Shown one piece after another: positions 11,929 through 23,185 of a stretch of 64,000 nucleotides of DNA. Each line of letters begins with the position of its first letter. The first letter of the stretch is position 1. A program made the translations under genes and the position numbers. The DNA is taken from positions 17,477,312 through 17,541,311 of the forward strand of contig NC_079483.1 in NCBI RefSeq assembly GCF_026230105.1. Reading direction: 5' to 3'. This DNA is from Diorhabda sublineata (Eukaryota > Arthropoda > Insecta > Coleoptera > Chrysomelidae). The notes below the pieces were generated by a model. The model did not search any database. It was not told the DNA's origin and worked only from the letters and a program-made list of their open reading frames with translations.

Positions 11929-12080
11929 GACTGGTATGATTTTTCTCATTGCTGTATCTTCAATTTCGAGATACCAAATTAGAGCAGATCCGGCACTTAA
12001 CATTTGCTTGCGATCGATCCACTGTTTAACCCAGCAGAAATTTTTATTTTCAATTTTCATTCTAAAATAATATTGACCAA
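11929..12080 (-). mobile_element. Harbinger-type transposase remnant, copy 1
   Basis: The minus strand reads KNFCWVKQWIDRKQML then SAGSALIWYLEIEDTAMRKI. PIF/Harbinger transposases carry a similar N-terminal block (WVRPW, R-R, GA-TLL-EL-xEDP then LRM). The remnant lies at one end of the larger duplicated unit. It contains no catalytic residues. Confidence 0.5.
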
Positions 12081-12394
12081 CTGCGAGTCTTTACGTAACA
12101 TTTCACGTTTTCTAAGTCCGTTAGCACCAGCATAGTGGACACAGTTCTGAGAGAACTCTCAGAAAACGCACATGCAAGTTTTTCCCGAGATACTCGCGAG
12201 ATAATTTTCTCCCAAATGGACAGCTTGTTGAGAGATACTCTCGACATTTCAATATCGCACAGCTCTCAAAAGTAAGCGCACCTTTATGCCTTTGCACATG
12301 GTCTTTCTAGACGCTTTTTGAACGGCAAGGCCCACGAACGATGTTTTTAAATAACTACATAAATCTATGAATTTATTAATTAAAAAACTAACCC

Positions 12395-12585
12395 TATAAA
12401 TCTATAAACCTAGAAATTGATGCCAAAAATCTTAGGGTTACCATTAACGTTCACGAACTGATATGATTTTTCTCAATACTGTATCTTCAATCTCCAATTC
12501 CGAGATACCGAATTAGAGCAGATCATTTGCTTTGGATCGATATACCGTTTAAACCAGCAGAAATTTTTATTTTCAATTTCGTTTA
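12395..12585 (-). mobile_element. Harbinger-type transposase remnant, copy 2
   Basis: The minus strand reads NKNFCWFKRYIDPKQM. After frame changes it gives SALIRYL-I, then EDTVLRKIISVRER, then LMVTLRFLAS. The last two blocks match the Harbinger stretch IPVxERLAxTLRFLATG, which strengthens the family call for both copies. One base appears lost between RER and LMVT. Confidence 0.6.
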
Positions 12586-12800
12586 CATAACATTTTACTT
12601 TTTCTAAGTCTGCTAGCACCAGCATAGTGGACACAGTTCTGAGAGAACTCTCAGAAAACGCACATGCAACTTTGTCCCGAGATAGTTGCGAGATACTCGC
12701 GAGATAATTTTTCCTCGAATGGAAAGCTTGTTGAGAGTAACTCACATTTCACTAGCGAAGGCTCTCAAAATAGACGCGCACCTTTAGGCCTTTAAACATG

Positions 12801-14079
12801 ATAACATGTAAAATTCCTTGAACAATAATAATGGAATGACTATCAAAAAGATTGTTGATGAATTGAGCATACCAAGTCTGTGAGTACCTGAATTGTCGGA
12901 GTCGGTTCTTTCTATTCTGGAGAATAACATCGAGCTAAGAACAAGCATCCGAGCTCGGTAGAGGCAACCCAGCACACGCAGGATCTAAACTGCATTCCAG
13001 TCCAGGCTTTCCTGAAGGCTTACGAAAATTGGTAGTAGCTAATCGTTTCCACTATTTCCAAGAATAAATATCATACTAATTTTAGAACAGACCACTGTAT
13101 GTTGAATTTAATCGTAGAATTTTTCATAGTTTGTTTATTATCTTTGTACTTGCTTTCTAATTGAGCCATATGGTTCTAAGAAGTGATGTACCTCCTCAAT
13201 CTTTTCTAAAATTCGTTTTATATATGGGCAAATAGTTTCTGTAAACAATTATAGATAAGATTAGATTTTTGGAGCACCTGCGATTGTGACTGTTGATTTA
13301 ATTATGCTGAAAAACCTCGCTCTTCAAGAAAGTTAACATGGTTTTCCTATACTGTTAATAAGCTTTCCAAGTTATCCAAGCGAAGTGATCTTATTTGATT
13401 GGGTTTGACAAGTCCACGAGTAGTTACTTCTTAACAAACTTAAGATTAATCCTTGCAGCATCGCGAAGTAAGTTCACTTCTGGTTTACACAACTAACATG
13501 ATTAATAGCCTTTCTTCTGGTAACTAATTGACCTCGATTCTCTTTTCGATTGAAACATTAAAAGTTACACCAACACTGAGCAATGACGTCACATCGCCGT
13601 GATATGAAAGGCTTCCAATATATTTTTGGAAAAAATATTTCTATTTAAGAATAGAGTCGAAATTTCATTCATTGATTAGAGAAGAAGATATTTGTATCAT
13701 TAGTATTTGTTTTTAATTATTTTAGTTCATTTTAAACAAATTAATGACTCAGTACTACTAAAAATTATACTTACTAGAACCTACTGAATCATTTAAACAG
13801 AGTGGAGCGCGGGCTCATGGAAATTGATAAATGGGTCAATGTAGATATGTCGTTTTGACAGATTTGGAGTAGTAAGTAATAATTACCAAGTGATAGTTTT
13901 AAGAAAGACAATCATTTTTCATCCCATGGGATGGAACAAAACTTTTTTGAGAAACTATCTCTTAGATGTCTTAAAGTATGGGCTATCTCAATAACATTTG
14001 GTTATTGAGGTAAATAATTGAAGGATTTTGAGGATTATCTTATAGCATCACATCTCGAACGCTTCTATTTTATTCACGA
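12801..14079. other. AT-rich spacer, nothing recognised
   Basis: No supported gene. A TGACGTCA octamer at about 13584 is noted but cannot be called a regulatory site from one occurrence. Confidence 0.5.
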
Positions 14080-14395
14080 CGTCAGTTTTAAGCGGAGTGT
14101 CTGAACAGTGAGGTTTTTAATAATGAGAGTTGGTTTCCATTTGCCGAATGCCCTACGTGCCATTTCAATTTTCTTTCTTATCTCTTCGTCGCACATTGTA
14201 ACATTGTTCAGCCTGCTACCTAAATATTTGAAATGTTATATCAGTTAAATGTTGTCTCCTTTGATTTATTCAATGTTTATTTTACCTGCAGTCATCCATT
14301 CCGTTTTCTTGATGTTTGTATTAATACCCCATATTCGACTAACTTCATGCACTTTGTCCAGTAGCATTTCCATCTGGAATGATGGCAATATCAAA
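14080..14395 (-). mobile_element. LINE reverse transcriptase C-terminal fragment
   Basis: The minus strand reads QMEMLLDKVHEVSRIWGINT then NIKKTEWM, matching the stretch after the YxDD box (GLxINxKKTKWM). It then gives HFKYLGSRLN, EEIRKKIEMARRAF and KWKPTLIIKNLTVQTLRLKL, all in the order of an RTE/I-like RT domain. Only a few stops interrupt about 100 residues, so decay is moderate. Confidence 0.8.
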
Positions 14396-14571
14396 TGAGT
14401 ACCTTGACTCGATAAAACACTTTTTCAAAGTCAATAGAACATGTACAGATATTTCTTCGAAACTCACAACTCTTTTGTAGGAATATCATCATTGAGAAAA
14501 ACGCTTCGCGTATGCCTAGTCCGCTATAAAATCAAAATAGTATATTGAGGAGCTTTATTATTACTGTTACG

Positions 14572-14940
14572 AACAAGTTTACAAAACGGCTCACTAGTTC
14601 GGCCTTGTACAGTCAATTCGCGCAGAGTCACATTTTTTATAAACGACGGAACTCGTACGACGTTTATTTGTATATATTTTTTTAGTAGCAGGTGGTTTAT
14701 TAACAGTATTTCTTCTAAATAATTTCTAGGAAAGTCTATTTAGTTACTTCTTTTGTAACTTTTTGTTCTAGAACTTTGTAGAATTTTATTTAGGTGTAGT
14801 CGTAGTAAAAAGAACGAATTGATAAACGTAATCGCAGAAATTGTATAAGTGATATTTAAAAGTTAAATTAATATAAGTGAAGTGTGTAGTGTATAGTGTG
14901 TAGATAAATTAAGAACGTAAGAGATCTCAGATTATCTCAG
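14572..14940 (+). repeat. Possible solo LTR-like sequence, copy 1
   Basis: This non-coding stretch shares a series of landmarks in the same order with 58305-58700. They are an opening TTACGAAC, GGCTC, TTCTAGAACT, TAAGTGATA/GTGATAAG-type runs, then TAGTGT repeated, then GTGTG and AAATTAA. The layout resembles a retrotransposon long terminal repeat. No flanking target duplication or paired copy was found close by. Confidence 0.3.
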
Positions 14941-14957
14941 TCAATAGACAAAAAGAA

Positions 14958-15029
14958 AATGTTACAAAATTGGATCAGCCGGCAATATCACCTGATATAA
15001 ATCTTATTGAATATGTGTGGGAGCAATAA
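14958..15029 (+). mobile_element. Tc1-like transposase fragment
   Basis: The plus strand reads NVTKLDQPAISPDINLIEYV then WEQ and a stop. This matches the Tc1 block W-PA-SPDLNPIEHVWD, in which the D of SPD lies just before the third catalytic position. Only about 24 residues survive. Confidence 0.65.
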
Positions 15030-15420
15030 TGTACCAGACACGTCTTATAGTTTGTAATTGCGACTATTTAAAAATATAATAATAAGGAATTATCAATAAC
15101 GCCATCAAAAATATGCAAATATGAGTTGCTGTATTAATTAAAAGTACAATTTTCTATTGATTCACCTTTGGTTTGATTTTTTTTTTGAACAAATTTGTTG
15201 TTTAATTGATTTTTCCTTTCCCAAATTTGTGTCAGCGTTTATAATGAAGCGCTTTATGCTTTCCCGTGGTTAGTTAGAGATTTCAATATATACGGAATCA
15301 AAAACATCGTTAATACCTTAGTCCTCTTATTCACATTGTACATAAGTAAAGTGTTTTCACTGTTTAAATTCTGTCATAAAAGTGTTTTCTTTCTAGCCGG
15401 CATTTTAAGAAGAAAAGAAC

Positions 15421-15495
15421 CCTAGACAACTAAGAAATCCCTACATAAATATATTCTTAACAGGAAGTATTTTATGTAGGGATTTCTTGTCTAGG
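15421..15495. repeat. Near-perfect hairpin (short foldback)
   Basis: The left arm 15421-15451 (CCTAGACAACTAAGAAATCC and on) pairs with the right arm 15468-15495 (ending GGGATTTCTTGTCTAGG). The only interruptions are a CTA insertion in the left arm and one A length difference, around a loop of about 16 bases. This could be a remnant of a foldback/MITE element, a hairpin RNA precursor or a recent inverted duplication. Confidence 0.8.
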
Positions 15496-16126
15496 TACGC
15501 CTTTGGTTCCAACATTATTTACTCATGAATTCAGTCGCTCATAGTATACGTTTTCGATGCACAACTCGAAATTTATCTTCTTATACCACCTAGTAATAAG
15601 TCGGGAGTTTCGAAACTGTCATAAAATTGTTGTAAATATGTATTGGAAGGTGATTTATGAACGAGCAATGCTGCCAAAAGCAAGACACTAAAGTTTTTGT
15701 TGACCATTCCAACATTGCGGATGCAGAATATGTTACATTTACTTTGGCTAGAGTGAAGTTGAAGTTCCGAACTTTTTAAACATATTTCTTCATTGAAAAA
15801 CGTACTTCTCATACTAGTTTTTGTTTTGATTGGATTATAAAATGTATATTGCGGTTACTGAATTCTAAAGGAATGATAAATGAAGACCGATTTTCATAGA
15901 AAAAAAACTGGATAAGACTATATTTGTTAACCATATTTTTTTGGATAATATAAGTCATGTCTATTGGATAAGACAAATTATTTCCAGATACGAGTTACAT
16001 CATTCTGAATATGGACTACAGCAAATTAGTGAATCTCCGACTGCTAATTTGATGGAAATATACATGAAGTCTTTCAAGATACTGGTTCGGCGTTTATACC
16101 ACAAGCAAAAAGTCATTCCAAAACAT
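15496..16126. other. AT-rich spacer, nothing recognised
   Basis: Minus frame 15573-15812 and plus frame 15941-16147 show no motif I recognise. Confidence 0.4.
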
Positions 16127-16531
16127 CTAGAACCGAAGACGGCTTGAGAGTGTTATCCAAGTAGATTCACGATTGTTCAATCGCAACAAATCTTTTGCCA
16201 TACAGTTATCGCAACGAAATTTGCATCTGATTTCATACTTTGATTCCAAACTGCATCCATACAAGTTGCAAACAACACAAGAATTAATTTGAAGTTTCGC
16301 ATTTGGTAATGGAATGCTTAATTGTTTTTTCAATTTTAACAATATCTTTTTCATGTCAATGAGTTTATAAACCGTCAAGATTATCGTTAGGGGATCAGTG
16401 AGAATCCCAACCTCAAGTATCTTAGTCTTAAAGTGATAGAATAGATTTCTATGGAAATGTAAATTACATGCACATCTTCTTTGCGTTGAGCACACCATTG
16501 ATGTTTCTCGAAATTGCAATCTTCTTGTCAA
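16127..16531 (-). other. Unrecognised open frame of 134 codons with cysteine pairs
   Basis: One of the longest open frames here (134 residues). Its C-terminal half contains CVVCNLYGC and later CKFRCDNC, spacings that could suit metal binding. I do not recognise the family. The preceding minus-strand sequence to about 16990 gives no continuing frame. It could be a fragment of an element protein or chance. Confidence 0.2.
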
Positions 16532-17944
16532 TCACCACCATGACGAAATTCTGTAAATCTTCTCTGCGGGTGCTTCTTTATCAGAAGTGACAAGAAGCAG
16601 ATCTATGCATTGTTGTTGACACAGGCCTTTTTTAGCATTCAACGTAAGCCTTCACATTTGATTTCTATCTCTGCTAAATCATTCAAACATTCACTATCAA
16701 CAACGAACTCAGTCAATTTCAAAATGGCAACTGGATTCCCAATAACAAACATCAATCTTCACAAATACAGTGGTACTACACCTCATTGATGCAATTTATT
16801 GTTCGATTGTGAAAAGGCAAAGTTTTTTGGTTCCAGAATATAAGACTTCATGAACAGTGAGACACCTCTTGAATTTTTTTGTGAAACACAAAGTCTGTAT
16901 TAATAATCCCAGAAAGATTCATCATATCCATGGTGAAATAGCGGCGATTCCATCAACTTTAGTGACGAAAATTTTGTTCGCGTGGTGGTGAAGATGGTCA
17001 TCATTTAGATAGTGTCAATTTATCACTTTATGATTCTTTAGTTTTCTTCCATCTATACCTTTTGAATTAATTTTTTAATCTATTTTTTAAATATAGGAAA
17101 AGTTAACTTGGTTTAACGCGCTCCGCGCCACATTTAACCTACTTCAAGAACATAATAATAAATTTTCTCGAAGGGAATAAACCTGTGTTTATCTAAAGGG
17201 AAGGATCAAGCAAGCTAGTAAATACGCATTTTATTATCTCTAGAAGTGGACCCTTGTTACGCGTCATCCCTTTTGATCTTGGAATACGATTCTTAAGCAT
17301 TCTAAGAGTGATTAAAAATCGTAAAAATGCGAATTCCATTGAAAACAATTATTATACGGGCCTGTAGTATATTTTAAATGCAAAATTGTAAATTATTCTT
17401 TCTATTGTTCATTAGTTTCAGAATCTAATTGGAGTGAAGTAGAAACCGATGTTACATTTTCTTGGAACATTGTTAAGACGATCCTTTATTTCAAATATTT
17501 GATATACTCATCGATAATTGATTCATTCATCACCATAATATTTCATCTGTGTCCTAGTTGATACACCCAATCCTCAAATTTGAGATTTTCTGATATAATT
17601 TGGTACCAATGATCATTTTCCATTCATATGTGTCTTCTTGTTTTGTAGTCTTTCTAGTTTTGACACAAAATTTAGGAATTTAGGAATCGGTTGTCATAAT
17701 ACAACATCAAAATGGCTTCGTCAAGAAACAATTGTTTATTTTCTTGAAATTTGAATGTCTTAGAAGTTAGAAATAAGAAAAAGCATCTATAATTTGGTTA
17801 GACCTATCCTTAAATCTAAGAATTCGCTTTTTTCGAAACCAAAATATTTCAGGAGAAAGCTATAGCCGAACGTGAACAAGCAATACCATGTTTGAACATC
17901 CCTAAAAGCTGAAAAACAACAATTTCTACTCGACAAAATGATAA
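16532..17944. other. AT-rich spacer, nothing recognised
   Basis: No supported gene, RNA or repeat. Confidence 0.45.
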
Positions 17945-18690
17945 TCGATCTTGTTCGGTGCTCTCTCAAACATTATTTCTAGCCAGAACTAGCCAGAAGT
18001 CCGGGCTACGAGCTGGCCAATCCATAGCAGCAATTTCGACATCCTGTAGATACTACCATACGAAACTTGCAGTATGTAGACGGATATTGCTCTATCGATG
18101 AAACTGGTGTAAAGAACGATGTGATTCCCTATGATTTTCTCTATGTATCTGTTCGCCGTTAATCCACCAGAATTTTCAATAAAAATCAACTCGGTTTTTA
18201 CTTCCATTGGAATGACCTCCAAACCATCCAGGAAAATCTTCCAAAAGTAATTTTTTGTTTTATGCAACACTACGCAACTCTTTTTCCAGATCTTTTGCAG
18301 ATTAGTCTTCTTCTATCACTACCATGCTCTCATCTGAAAAGAGAAAGGAGCCCCATTGTTCATCAGTGCAATTAACGTGTTATTGGTAAATCGTAGACGT
18401 TCTGCTCGGTGGGCTGGGGTTGATTCGGAGCCAATAGCTGGTCTGTTTGGCTCAAGGTTACCTTCATTAAGTCTTCTTCTGACTGTCCAGCCTCTTTGCA
18501 CGTTTCTCTGTCCTCTTGTTGGACTTGAACACCGGCAAGTGTGCGATTTCTTTTTCTTTCAGAACCGCGACGAAATTATCAATCTCTTGGTAACGACGGA
18601 AAATCCTGGAAACAACAGAGTGATTCATGTTCAGCGCACTCGCCACTTCTAGCTCACTCTGACCTTGTTGCAATAGGATAACTGTTTATC
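17945..18690 (-). mobile_element. Tc1-like transposase pseudogene
   Basis: Minus-strand blocks follow Tc1 transposase order. QSELEVASALNMNHSVVSRI then RRYQE is the first helix-turn-helix. TVRRRLNEGNLEPNRPAI then HRAERLRF is the second helix region. Next come KTELIFIENSGGLTANRYIE then KIIGNHIVLY, matching ELVFIxGxLTAxRYIxEIL, and finally ARSPDFW before a decayed E-H-VWD box near 17950-17990. The first catalytic block (W-VLFSDESRF) is largely lost. Several frameshifts split the copy into three open frames. Confidence 0.85.
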
Positions 18691-19490
18691 TGATAACTGT
18701 CAATAATGAAGATGTGTATCGGTTGACGTTTGATGACTGATAGAGGTGGGTTAAGGTTCAGTTACCCCTATTGTAAATAAGCATAAAAGGGGTTGTTACT
18801 GTTACTGTGAGAACAAGAAACTTTATAGTACGTTAATTATAGCAAATATTTTGTACCAAAATTATTGGAACATACGTTAATAATACTAAAATTATAATTC
18901 CGAATAATTCCTTCAAATTCTTAAGAAAATAATTGATGTAGGGAACCTCGTAGTGTGTATACAAATGTTTCACTTTCATTACTTTGTCCTATTTAATTTG
19001 CATATGCCGATACTGAGCAAATTAGATGAGTATTGAACGAGATCTTGTTTGAAGGTAATAATTTTAAATGCAAACATTATAGTAGCTATGTTTGGTACAT
19101 TGTGTTAATCAACAACACAATTATTTACAAAACACGACAAACGATTACCTACCTCAACGTATTCGTCACTACGTGCACTTATCTAATATTTATGTTGTCA
19201 GTTGATTCATCGAATATTTTGTTTGTCCTACATTTGATAAAAACCATTTTGGTATTCAGTTTGTTTTGCTAGTTTAAATTCAATTATTGTTAACCTAGTT
19301 GAGGGTATTTCGGTTGATTTTGTTATTCTATAAAGGAATTATTTAGATTTTATGTTCACAATTACATGATACGTGAGGGAAATCGTCAACGTATTGATCA
19401 GATCGATGTCATAACTATCGAATGAAACATTGTACTACAAGGGGTATTTAAAAAGTAAGGAACGGTTTCAGTGTTCTAGTTGTCTCTATA
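18691..19490. other. AT-rich spacer, nothing recognised
   Basis: No supported feature. The sequence next to the Tc1 start does not show a clear terminal inverted repeat. Confidence 0.45.
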
Positions 19491-19536
19491 TCAGAGGTGT
19501 CAAACTCAATTTTGCAGAGGGCCATATATTGAATTA
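19491..19536. repeat. hAT-like terminal sequence, solo
   Basis: The run CAGAGGTGTCAAACTC followed by a GAGGGCCATAT-like stretch resembles the terminus of many hAT elements, which open with CAGxGGTGTCAAACTC and a GGGCC tract. I found no matching inverted copy nearby. Minus-strand codons just inside (19537-19680) read as an acidic serine-rich run but cannot be assigned. Confidence 0.45.
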
Positions 19537-22104
19537 TAATTGGCGTCATCGTCTACTGTAATATCATCTACGTTACTATCATTATTTGATGAGGAGGTTG
19601 ATTCATCTGTCAAGCTTTTGTTGTTCATGATAAATGTAAATTGCTCTACTAAACTCTCAGTGCTACGGTCAAACCATGCGTAGTTTTTGTAGAGCTATTT
19701 AACTCAAATTGAAGTTCAAAGTTTTGTCCCAAGCAATTCGAATTTCTCTCAAATATTTTGAGCGTCATCTGTCATTTAGTTTGAATCTTCCATCATATCT
19801 TGATTGTTTTTGAATACACTTACTTAAATATTTCAATTTCTACACGATTTATATATGAAATGTGTATAATCATGGAAAAGTTCTGTTTAATGTTTTTCTT
19901 TTTCAATTTTAAGTATCATAAAACATCAAATATCAACCAACAAACTATTTAATTAACAACAAGTGAGAATTCTGGCTGATAATGGACTGGAGGACATCGA
20001 TTGGATGATCGCCCCCAAGAGATAAGTCGATAAGTATAGGGGACCCTACAGTACTAAAAAGAGGTAGAAAGGAGGAAGATGAAGAAGAAGACGTCATAAC
20101 TAACACTAAACAACTGAAGAAAAAATATAAGAGACGTCACACTGAGTAACAGGGAGTTGAAGCAAACAGTAACGCTCTCAGTCTCAAGAACAACTCCCAG
20201 AAAGATCGACAAACCTCATTGATACCTTAGATCACGTAATAAATATGTATCATGACATCCAAAATACTAAATAAGTTTTACTGGAAAAGACAATAATCGA
20301 AACGGCAATAAATGCAAAAAAATGGACGACACACCGATCACACAGAACAGAACATAACAGATATTATAGATTTTCCAACCTTACCCCAAAAAAACGTACG
20401 CACAGTTGATCTGAAACACAAATGAGACAAGATCCCCTACAATATGGACATTCCCCAAAAAAACTGAAAAACAAAATGACACGATGCTAAAACTAAAAGG
20501 AGAAATTGAAAATATCGGACTAGAAATCCTGTAGCAGTCACGAAATCAGACTTCAAGAATGGATTACATACGAACAGGATCGAAAGAAACTTATTGGATC
20601 CATGGAAAAGCAATTGGATGCTGCTACTAGAGTCGGGGAATGTAAAGCTAAATATGGATAGGTTAATTTCAAAAAAATTATTATTCAGACGAATTTATGG
20701 AAATTTAAAGATTGGAAGCTACAGATACTTTGCTGGAGACTTTTAACAAGGTTGGTTATAAGAACTTTGTTCAAAAACGGACAGATTATTTTTGCGATTA
20801 AGGTGTAGGGTACAGGAAAGAAGAAATTTTCGTATTACTGGCAAAAAACGGGACTTTTCGAAAACCGACGGGACAACCCCAAAAGCCTAAAATAACGAGA
20901 ATATCGTTCAAACGCACTTTTAACCGCGAGTGTTCGACTTGAGTTGATTTTTTTCCTCACGAGTTTATAATAAGTAAGAAATAAATTTACTACAAATATT
21001 TTCGTCGTTATTTACAAGAATTTCGACCAATGCTTTATAAAATTAATAATGGAAAGAGTTCAATTATTTTCCTTTGAATTCCTAGAAGATTTCTAAATAT
21101 TTATTGAATTTTTACAAATAAAGGAGATTCTACCATAAATCGATAATGAATAATTATGAATTTCGTTGTACATTTTGATTAAAACAGATAAGAAAAAGTG
21201 TTTTACGTCTTTTAGGGTTCATAATCCTTGTTCTATAAAAGCTGGGAAGAGAAGAATGTAATCTCTGACTGCTGCTGTTTTCTTAATCTTATTTTTGCAT
21301 CTACCAGGAGGACTATATATTGAACCCGTGAATTCCGTCGAGAGACAAATAAACAAAGATTAAATAGGCCTGGTGTATTTGGCCGACGACTTAGACGATC
21401 CATTCGGTTCTTAATGCTTTCGATGACCAACCCTTTATGCGTTTTCTTTATGTTATTTTCCTTTAGAAGAAACCCGTTAGGAAATACTGGTTGTTTATCT
21501 GTTTTATAGATTCCGAATGTGACGGAATGCCTTCTGGACGCTTTTATCACTATCATTAATATTTTATTTGTTTTTGATACTAAATGAAAGAGAATAGACT
21601 ATCATCATTATCAACTTCTATTCCCATATGTTGTTATACCGAATGTGAAAATTATTCAATACACCGAAATGATAACCTATTTATTACGAGATATGTGGAA
21701 AATTACTTTTATTTTTCTTTGAAAAAAAAATGACATTTTAATATTTTTGTAATTTATTTTGCTTACAGATAATATAGTCGAAATTCTTATTGGAAACGAT
21801 GAAAGAATTTAGTTATAATCATTCATTTATTACATAAAAGTTATCCACAGAATATGACGTAAAAAATAGTGAATATTTGCAATATACATGAATGAATGGA
21901 AATGGAAATAAACATAAACAAAAGTAGTTGTGATAATAAAATGATGACCAAAGAAATAATAGGAATAGGATATTGGGATATTGAAATCTAGGCAAAAACA
22001 TCACAAAAAAGAGGAGAATCAACTAGAACCAAAAAAGGATCAGGTAATGTTAGAGAAGTAAAATAAAAGCAATAAAAACGGAAAAATATGAAGAATGAAA
22101 TGTC
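19537..22104. other. AT-rich spacer with a possible LINE ORF1-like remnant at 20040-20530
   Basis: Around 20040-20530 the plus strand carries lysine-, asparagine- and threonine-rich broken frames, with lower T content than the surroundings. This resembles the gag-like first ORF of some LINEs, but no zinc knuckle or firm motif is visible. The minus open frame at 21233-21556 (107 codons) has no motif I recognise. Confidence 0.3.
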
Positions 22105-23037
22105 ATGGCCACATTCTCCAAAGAATTGCTTTGGAATCCTCAGGAATCTCCATTTCTGGCTTAGGAAAGGATTGATCTGGTTGGAAAGCTTTGGAAAGCT
22201 GATTGAAATACTTTAATTTTGACGCAAAAACAATTAAAACAGTCCCATAAACAGGATCGGAAAATTTTCGTGGCACAAATCCAACGAATTGCTTTGGAAT
22301 CCTCAGGAATCTCAATTTCTGGCTTAGGAAAGGATTGATCTGGTTGGGAAACTATCAAAAGCTTACTGAAATACTTTAATTTTGACTCAAAAACAATTAA
22401 ACAGGTCCCGTTAACAGGAAAAGAACATTCTCGTGACATAAATTCATTGAATTGCTTCAGCATCTTTAGGAATCTCCATTTCTGGCTTGGGAAAGGATTG
22501 ATCTAGTTGGAAAGCTTTGGAAAGCTGACTGAAATACTTTAATTTTGACTTAAAAACAATTAATACGGTCCCATAAACAGTATCGGAAAATTTTCGTGGC
22601 ACAAATCCAACGAATTGCTTCGGCATCTTTAGTAATCTCCATTTCTGGCTTGGAAAAGGATTGATCTGGTTGGAAAGCTTTGGAAAGCGGACTGAAATAC
22701 TTTAATTTTGAATCAAAAACAATTGAAACGGTCCCATAATCAGGATAGGAAAATTTTCGTGGCACAAATCCAACGAATTGCTTCAACATCTTTAGTAATC
22801 TCCAATTCTGGCTTGGGAAAGGATTGATCTGGTTGGGAAACTATCAAAAGCTCACTGAAATACTTTAATTTTGACTCAAAAACAATTAAACAGGAAAAGT
22901 ACATTCTCGTGACATAAATTCATTGAATTGCTTCGGCATCTTTAGGAATCTCCATTTCTGGCTTGGGAAAGGATTGATCTAGTTGGAAAGCTTTGGAAAA
23001 CTGACTGAAATACTTTAATTTCGATTCAGAACATTTA
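22105..23037. repeat. 163-bp satellite array with ABA-ABA higher-order pattern
   Basis: Six units start at 22125, 22288, 22451, 22614, 22777 and 22927. The spacing is 163 bases except for the fifth unit, which is 150 because of a 13-base deletion near 22892. Two variants exist. Type A has GAAAGCTTTGGAAAGC and ends ATTTTCGTGGCACAAATCC. Type B has GGGAAACTATCAAAAGC and ends CATTCTCGTGACATAAATTC. The order is A B A A B A, so units 1/4, 2/5 and 3/6 pair. Units 3 and 6 also share GATCTAGTTGG. The length 163 is not a multiple of three. The minus-strand open frames across it therefore rotate and are not genes. Confidence 0.95.
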
Positions 23038-23118
23038 CTCAAAAATACCGGGTAGAACAGAGCATCTCTTAACATGATTCATTAATCTTATATCCAATAA
23101 ATCCAAAGGAATGGAATG

Positions 23119-23120
<2 letters not shown>

Positions 23121-23182
<62 letters not shown>
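23121..23182. repeat. (AT)n microsatellite, about 31 units
   Basis: An uninterrupted AT dinucleotide run of about 62 bases lies 85 bases downstream of the satellite array. Length polymorphism is expected. Confidence 0.98.

Positions 23183-23185
<3 letters not shown>

Larger units (their letters stand above)
11929..12800. repeat. Direct duplication, units 11929-12300 and 12456-12800
   Basis: Two units of about 372 and 345 bases align end to end. They share long near-identical runs, for example AGCACCAGCATAGTGGACAC and the following segment up to GAAAACGCACATGCAA. Both end in GCGCACCTTTA-GCCTTT-CACATG-like sequence. The units carry the Harbinger-like coding remnants on the minus strand. The 155-base spacer contains the extra MVTLRFLAS block of copy 2. 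Confidence 0.8.

Noticed and set aside
12062..12975. Three minus-strand open frames with SSLRTVSTMLVL text
   Set aside because: Two of them arise from the duplicated unit and overlap the Harbinger-like text in other frames. They are not independent genes.
13580..13592. TGACGTCA octamer as a regulatory site
   Set aside because: A single 8-base motif in 64 kb is not evidence of function, and no promoter or gene lies next to it.
22161..22789. Several minus-strand open frames with similar text
   Set aside because: They are produced by the 163-base satellite. The unit length is not a multiple of three, so the frames rotate and cannot be a protein repeat.
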